From assembly GCA_019633425.1 (NCBI GenBank), contig WSUB01000184.1, positions 1 to 64,000 on the forward strand: 64,000 nucleotides of DNA, read 5' to 3'. Positions 59,190 to 64,000 of this stretch are shown piece by piece. Position numbers and translations under genes: made by a program. How positions within the stretch are numbered: position 1 is the first letter of the stretch; the number at the start of each line of letters is the position of its first letter. Below the pieces are notes generated by a model. The model saw nothing but the letters and a program-made list of their open reading frames with translations, made no database searches and was not told where the DNA came from. This DNA comes from Tulasnella sp. 424 (Eukaryota > Basidiomycota > Agaricomycetes > Cantharellales > Tulasnellaceae).

Positions 59190-60630
59190 CCCTACGGTGG
59201 CTGCTTCCATTCCTTGGACAAGTCGCCTCGTGTTGATGTGGTTCGTCAAATTGCTCTGTTTCGCTGGGGCAAACACGTGGGTTTGAGTAGTGCGATGAAT
59301 GCGCAACTGAGACTTATTCGCCCTCGATCGCTGGGGGTGGGACCTCGTGCCGAACCTACATAAGGGATTCTCTGTTCAGGTCGGCGGGCCGCGAGGCCGA
59401 TTTTACAAAAGAACGGTTCTTCGTCGTCGATAGCTGCATAAGCACCAGCAGGTCTGGAGAATCGCTGTCGACATCCTTTTCGAGCGAGGGGACCCGAAAT
59501 CCAACTATGTGACCAATTCTAAAATCTCTGATAAAGCTAGAGTGGCGGAGTGGCGTCCTCCAAGGTTGAAATGCGTGGTCGTTGTGGTTTTCAGAACGCC
59601 GCAGGTCAGGCGCTAAAGGCTTGATACCGGCGCGTCCGGCTCCGGCCGAGGGTCCTTTAGTCCCCGATCCGTTCGGCATCTTCGCGACAGCATCATTGGT
59701 GGCTTGAGGGCCGGGCTGTTTGACTCTCCGAAGCTTTAGGTTTCGACAGTCGAGTGTGTCCATCTTGCTTTGACTTGGCCGAGAGCGGTATGCCAAATTC
59801 CACTCCGCTGCGGTATTGCCCTTACCAGACTTTTTCCGCGACTTGGTCTGAGGAGGGAGGGGGAATCGGCGCATCTAGCTCGGCCAGCTGTTCGGTTGTC
59901 GTTGCGTACGTACGGTGTTTTGGTCTCACTCTTCAAGTACAGGATTCCATTGGTCTCGAGCAGGATGGCGGGTGGAGGAGGCGGAGAGCTTTCACGGGGA
60001 CGTTTTGAGCGACCGTTGATCGCTGATTCCGTTGATGGATCCACCACCTCTGGCGTAGAAGGATCTTCTTGGCTCTGAAGAGTTCCGCATCGTCGTCCAA
60101 AACCTCCTCGACCATCGTCACGTTACAAGTAGCTTTATTTGGGTGCTCGCAGCCATGATAAGTGTCAACTCGAGATCCAAGGCCTCGTCGCCGCGATACC
60201 CCTCGTAACTGGGTTCTCGATCCTGACTGCTGACTCTTCGGCTATCCAAGCATGGGCACCCCCACAGCTAAGCCGAGTTTATCGTTGGTTTCCTCCTCCG
60301 CAGCAATGACGTCCATGAGATCTCTACCCACATCCATGGCAGCCACAGTCGGGCCAGACGCCGATTTCATTCCGAAAATCCTCGCCTCTTTCTGTAGCAG
60401 ACCATTCGCAACACCATCCTCTTTCAAGGCTCGCTTTCGTGGTGGTTCGGCCTTGGGCTTCAGCTTGGACGCCGAGCTCGCACCCTTTATCTTCACAATC
60501 TCGGAGCAATTGACATGTGGGCCGGGGTCAGCTGTCTCATGCGTTCCTGCCATGAACGCGAGCAGATCTACAGCCAAGACATCGTTCGATTGCGATACTG
60601 GTGCTCTTGAGAACGCGGGGTGGTTCAAAA
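59190..60630 (-). pseudogene. Set1-like fragment S5, no SET core
   Basis: It parallels the first half of S3: SRAPVSQSNDVLAVDLLAFM, RKRALKEDG, then RSKRPRESSPPPPP, RSGIWHTALGQVKA and DVDSDSPDLLVLMQ, with several frame breaks. It ends with a sliver of INTRRLVQGME near 59240-59200. The catalytic SET part is missing. Confidence 0.72.
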
Positions 60631-61572
60631 GCGTGGAGGGACTCCGTCAAATCAAACGGAGTTTGGGTCAAACTCGGACCGGAAGAATATTTATTGTTTG
60701 GTACAAATTAGCGGAGACCGTCACAATTTCCGGTAAAGTCCGCCAGCATTTTTGAAACTCATGCCACGCATTTCAGCTAAGTCCAACGTGAGTATGGGTA
60801 AAGACTTTCATTTTCTCAAGCCCTGGAGGCCTTCTGGTAATGCTAAATACCCCAGAGTCAAGAGTTTATTAAGTACTATATGAATAAATTATTATCTAAC
60901 TCTTTTATCCTGTGAGTGTGCTGAAAATGGTCTTTGAAGCTGGGCGATATTACTCGCGTGTCAGTGAACCGTGGGAATCGCGTCGACGGGGATCACCCAC
61001 TCCATGTAACGACCTCAACCTCGCAGACATATTGGGCTCGGATAGGGGCATTTGTGCCCTCGCCGAGTTCATAGCGAAATCCGGGGCCTTCAAGAAGGCC
61101 GGATAGACAGCTCAAAGTGTGCTCCAGCAGCCACAATTTTATTCATGGACCAAGGTACAACTATGGTTCTTTCTTTTCGCTATTATTATTTTTGTCTCTC
61201 CTTCCGTTTCCCGCTAGAATCTCCTCCCATCACCCCCCCATTAGAATCGGCATCCACCGGTTCGTACTAGCCCACACCCCTACCACTTCCCAATAGCCTT
61301 TGGCACCGTAGACCCACTTCTGCTTGTTTTCTCTCCTCGTAACTACATGTAGTAGAGGCCCCCGTTTAGTCGGGACCGTACCTTGCCGCCCTTAGGGATT
61401 GGCTGTTAGCGGTATACAAACAAAGATTTCGAACCGAACCGAACCACTCCATGTAACACTTGCAACGTGGCTGGAGGAGCTACAAGGGGGTTGCTCATCG
61501 CTATGACTCGACGATTGATCATAAGTGATTATGTGTTTGTTGCCCCGATCAACCCATCCCTAGGCCAGTCCA
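60631..61572. other. Unassigned region, possible retroelement tail
   Basis: A plus-strand frame to 61106 reads NDLNLADILGSDRGICALAE then FIAKSGAFKKAG, which looks like the extreme C-terminus of a larger (perhaps retroelement) protein without its upstream part. The rest, including the C-rich stretch 61200-61400, has no recognised feature. Confidence 0.3.
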
Positions 61573-61709
61573 TTGGCGGAGACACCCGTGCTTGCTACGG
61601 TTTGGAACCCGGACTTCCCGGATCGCATTCTCCCACCACTCAAGAAACTGATGGTGTCAGAGTCGAGGTCGATATCAATGATTCAGGCGAGGCGCTTCGA
61701 GATCGAGAA
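61573..61709 (+). pseudogene. Coding-like fragment cut by the LTR element
   Basis: The plus frame LAETPVLATVWNPDFPDRIL, then PPLKKLMVSES, looks like retroelement or host coding sequence and runs straight into the LTR boundary. Family not recognised. Confidence 0.3.
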
Positions 61710-62052
61710 TGTCAATGAACAAGAGTCAAGGGGTGGAAGAGATGTTGATTTTTAGAAGAGTAGACGAAAGGCGGAATGAGGAACAGATCTCCTCATTCCG
61801 TTGCATTATTATAGTACAAAGGTGGAGGTAATGACTAACGAATGTGTAACGACATGAGGCGCTGACTGAGGATACATGAGGCGCTGACTGAGGATACATG
61901 AGACGCCGCGTAAGCGAGTGCGAGATGACGCGTAACCTTTCGGATCGAAGCCGATAGAACTCGATGGAATGTTTGATAAGATAACGGGACAGGTCGTGAT
62001 AAGATGGGTAGGAGGAGTGTGATAAGATAAGATGTGAGGACGGGTCATCACA
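61710..62052 (-). mobile_element. 3' LTR of Ty3/gypsy element
   Basis: Read on the minus strand it begins TGTGATGACCCG right after a G-rich polypurine tract (62053-62065) that overlaps the pol stop codon, and probably ends TTGACA at 61710 (TG...CA ends, about 343 bp). GAGAA at 61705-61709 would be the target-site copy. The partner LTR is outside the window, so the outer boundary is provisional. Confidence 0.65.
61854..61906. repeat. 22-bp tandem repeat inside the LTR
   Basis: CATGAGGCGCTGACTGAGGATA occurs twice in tandem (61854-61875, 61876-61897), followed by a partial third copy. Confidence 0.9.
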
Positions 62053-62063
62053 GTTGCCCCCCC

Positions 62064-64000
62064 TTAAGGGCGAAGTCGAGACGATTGGCGTTGAGACTGA
62101 GTAGTAGGCGCTTCGGGATATTGTTGATGAAATTCTTGTACGAGGTCCGCCGAGTGTTCCAGATTGTCCGCGTTCTCCCAAGTGTTTCCTTCTTCTCCAA
62201 AGCCCTTCCATTTGACCAGGTATTGCAACCGCCGATAGTAGAAACGGGAATTGAGGATCTTTTCTACTTCCCATTCTTCCTGTTCGTCGACAATTACTGG
62301 TGGCAGTGGCTGTTGGACTCGTCCCAGTATGGTATCGGTGACGTGTGGGGTAAGGAGGCTGATATGAAACACAGGATGGATTTTCATGGTGGGTGGCAGT
62401 ATAAGCTTGTACGCGTGCGACGACACTTTGGCTTCGATGATGAACGGTCCCAGTCTTTTCGCCGCGAGCTTCGTTGAAGGGCGATCTGTCTTGATGTTTC
62501 TGGCCTCCAACCAAACTTTATCCCCTGCAACGTATTCCGGACCTTCCTGTCGATGCCGATTGTAGAACTCCTTCTGCTTCTCCTGGGCTAATGACATGGC
62601 CGCGCGGATTTCTTTCTGTACTTCCTGAATCCTGTCCAGTCGATCCTTGGCCGATGGGTTGGACTGAGCGCCCGAAGGCATGTTGGTAAAGGTCGGGTTA
62701 TATCCTCTGGTAGCCATGAACGGCGTTTCCCCTGTGGACGAATGCATCGTGTTGTTGTAGGAGAATTCGGCGAATGGTAGTAGTTCATCCCAATCGTCTT
62801 GTCGATGACTGCAGTAAATCCTTAGGAACCCTTCGATGTTCTGGTTGATCCTTTCCGTTTGCCCGTCCGTCTGAGGATGATAGGCTGTTGAGAATAGTGG
62901 TTTGATGCCTAGTCCGTTGTACAGTGCTCTGAGGAATGGGGCGTTGAATTGCGGCCCTCGATCCGATACCGTCCGAAGTGGAAGTCCATGATATCTCCAT
63001 ACGTTTGCAATGAAGAGCTCCGACGTCTTTTGTGCATCCAACCCTAGCTCGCGTGTAGCTACGAAATGGGCTTCTTTCGACAATCGATCTACTACGGCAA
63101 GAATCGTATCGTTGCTCGACTTGGTAACTGGAAGTTTGGTGATAAAGTCGTACGACATGTCTTGCCACGGGCCTTCTGGGACTGGTAATGGTTTCAGGAG
63201 CCCTGCTGGTTTTGCGTAGTGCGGTTTATTGCGTTGGCATATGTCACAGGCTTCCACGTATCGATTGACGAACTGTTTCATCGACGGCCAGTAGTAACCT
63301 CTTGACAGTAGTTCGAGCGTCTTTGCTTGTCCTGGGTGTCCTGCTATTATCGCATCGTGGTACAGCTGTAACAACGATCTCTTGATTTCTTCGTCATTTG
63401 GAACGTACACCTTGCCTTTGAAGCGAAGTATCCTGTCTTCTCTTGACCAGTCGATCATGTCCTTCTTCACGCTTGCTGGGGCGGAGTTCGGATCAGCGTT
63501 CAGATAGGCTAGGACTGCCTTGACAGTTGCGTCTTCCTTCAGCTTTCCTTCGATCGTTTCGATTATTTCTTTGTCTGATGCTAATAGTATCGTTTCTTCT
63601 TCTTCGTTCGTGTTGACTTCCACGAATCTTGATGTTGGGAGAAACGTCAGAGGCGGTTCTTCTGCCCCCCCTTCAGGACGATGATCCGGACGTCGTGACA
63701 GTGCGTCTGGTTTGCCTGACTTGACACCTGGTCGATATTCTATTTCAAAATCGTAGTCGGCCAATTCTTGCAACCAGCGGTGTTGTCGGGCGTTAAGGGT
63801 CTGCGTCTTCATGAACCATTGTAGGTTTCTGTGATCGGTCTTAATCCTGGTTCTGTGCTTGGCTCCTTTGAGGTAGTGCTGCCAATATTTGAGGGCTCGA
63901 ACTATTGCTAGCATTTCCTTGTCGTAGATGTCGTAGTTTGCTTCGGCCGGTGTGAACGATTTAGACATGAACGCGTTGGGGTGTAGTTTGCCATCCTCGG
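62064..64000 (-). CDS. Ty3/gypsy chromovirus polyprotein, C-terminal half (RNase H, integrase, chromodomain), partial
   Basis: The open frame continues past the right edge (EDGKLHPNAFMSKS). In order: RNase H end (ANYDIYDKEMLAIVRALKYW, DHRNLQWFM), the integrase zinc finger (HDAIIAGHPG ... CDICQRNK), the integrase core with DDE residues (SYDFITKLP, TVSDRGPQF, DGQTERINQNIE), a GPF motif (RLGPFII), then a chromodomain (EWEVEKILNSRFY, YLVKWKGF, NTWENADNL). It stops at 62064. Reverse transcriptase, gag and the other LTR lie beyond 64000. The frame is uninterrupted, which suggests a recent insertion. Confidence 0.95.
   Translation of the reverse strand, partial: EDGKLHPNAFMSKSFTPAEANYDIYDKEMLAIVRALKYWQHYLKGAKHRTRIKTDHRNLQWFMKTQTLNARQHRWLQELADYDFEIEYRPGVKSGKPDALSRRPDHRPEGGAEEPPLTFLPTSRFVEVNTNEEEETILLASDKEIIETIEGKLKEDATVKAVLAYLNADPNSAPASVKKDMIDWSREDRILRFKGKVYVPNDEEIKRSLLQLYHDAIIAGHPGQAKTLELLSRGYYWPSMKQFVNRYVEACDICQRNKPHYAKPAGLLKPLPVPEGPWQDMSYDFITKLPVTKSSNDTILAVVDRLSKEAHFVATRELGLDAQKTSELFIANVWRYHGLPLRTVSDRGPQFNAPFLRALYNGLGIKPLFSTAYHPQTDGQTERINQNIEGFLRIYCSHRQDDWDELLPFAEFSYNNTMHSSTGETPFMATRGYNPTFTNMPSGAQSNPSAKDRLDRIQEVQKEIRAAMSLAQEKQKEFYNRHRQEGPEYVAGDKVWLEARNIKTDRPSTKLAAKRLGPFIIEAKVSSHAYKLILPPTMKIHPVFHISLLTPHVTDTILGRVQQPLPPVIVDEQEEWEVEKILNSRFYYRRLQYLVKWKGFGEEGNTWENADNLEHSADLVQEFHQQYPEAPTTQSQRQSSRLRP

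Overview
This window is nuclear DNA of a filamentous basidiomycete, most likely an Agaricomycete. Genes are dense with short GT-AG introns (about 50-75 nt), there are exons as small as 7 and 12 nt, and the families present (kinases of the TKL type, a GH5 glucanase-like enzyme, a PTP, chromoviral Ty3/gypsy) fit that group. I see no prokaryotic feature. Exon coordinates were worked out by eye from frames and splice sites. Genus and exact identities cannot be given without a search.

Layout. 0.3-3.2 kb: a multi-exon kinase-like protein of unknown role (minus). 3.8-6.3 kb: an intact AMSH-type JAMM deubiquitinase (minus). 6.5-7.2 kb: a fused remnant, the 5' part of a carnosine N-methyltransferase gene joined to the 3' tail of a GH5 gene. 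7.5-9.9 kb: an intact chimeric gene (minus) joining the AMSH N-terminus to a protein kinase. 10.1-20.1 kb: ordinary single-copy genes, namely carnosine N-methyltransferase (+), ArfGAP (-), ribosomal protein eS17 (-), ribosomal protein uS8 (+) and GH5 (+). 20.4-35.5 kb: an array on the minus strand in which kinase genes alternate with RING-finger genes (K2-R1, K3-R2, K4-R3), with one PTP gene between the first and second pairs. Of the RING genes only R3 is intact. 36.4 kb: an intact U6 snRNA gene. 36.8-60.6 kb: a scrambled segmental-duplication field with three copies of a membrane protein family with a WW-like motif, two intact copies of a small secreted cationic peptide gene, at least five decayed Set1-like fragments, another RING remnant, a decayed U6 copy and several repeat elements. 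61.7-64 kb: the 3' half of a chromoviral Ty3/gypsy retrotransposon with its LTR, running off the right end.

Two observations stand out. First, the left third is explained simply by one tandem duplication of about 13 kb followed by a deletion in the left copy. The duplication breakpoint joined the AMSH coiled coil in frame to the first codons of a kinase. This gave a 671-residue open gene with a deubiquitinase-type dimerization N-terminus, a complete kinase domain and a copy of the AMSH/methyltransferase divergent promoter. Second, the C-terminal ~145 residues of that kinase are clearly homologous to the C-terminus of the neighbouring RING E3-like protein R3. I do not recognise this domain. 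It is shared by two types of signalling enzyme (kinase and ubiquitin ligase) that are tandemly arrayed here beside a tyrosine phosphatase. A common partner or pathway is an inference.
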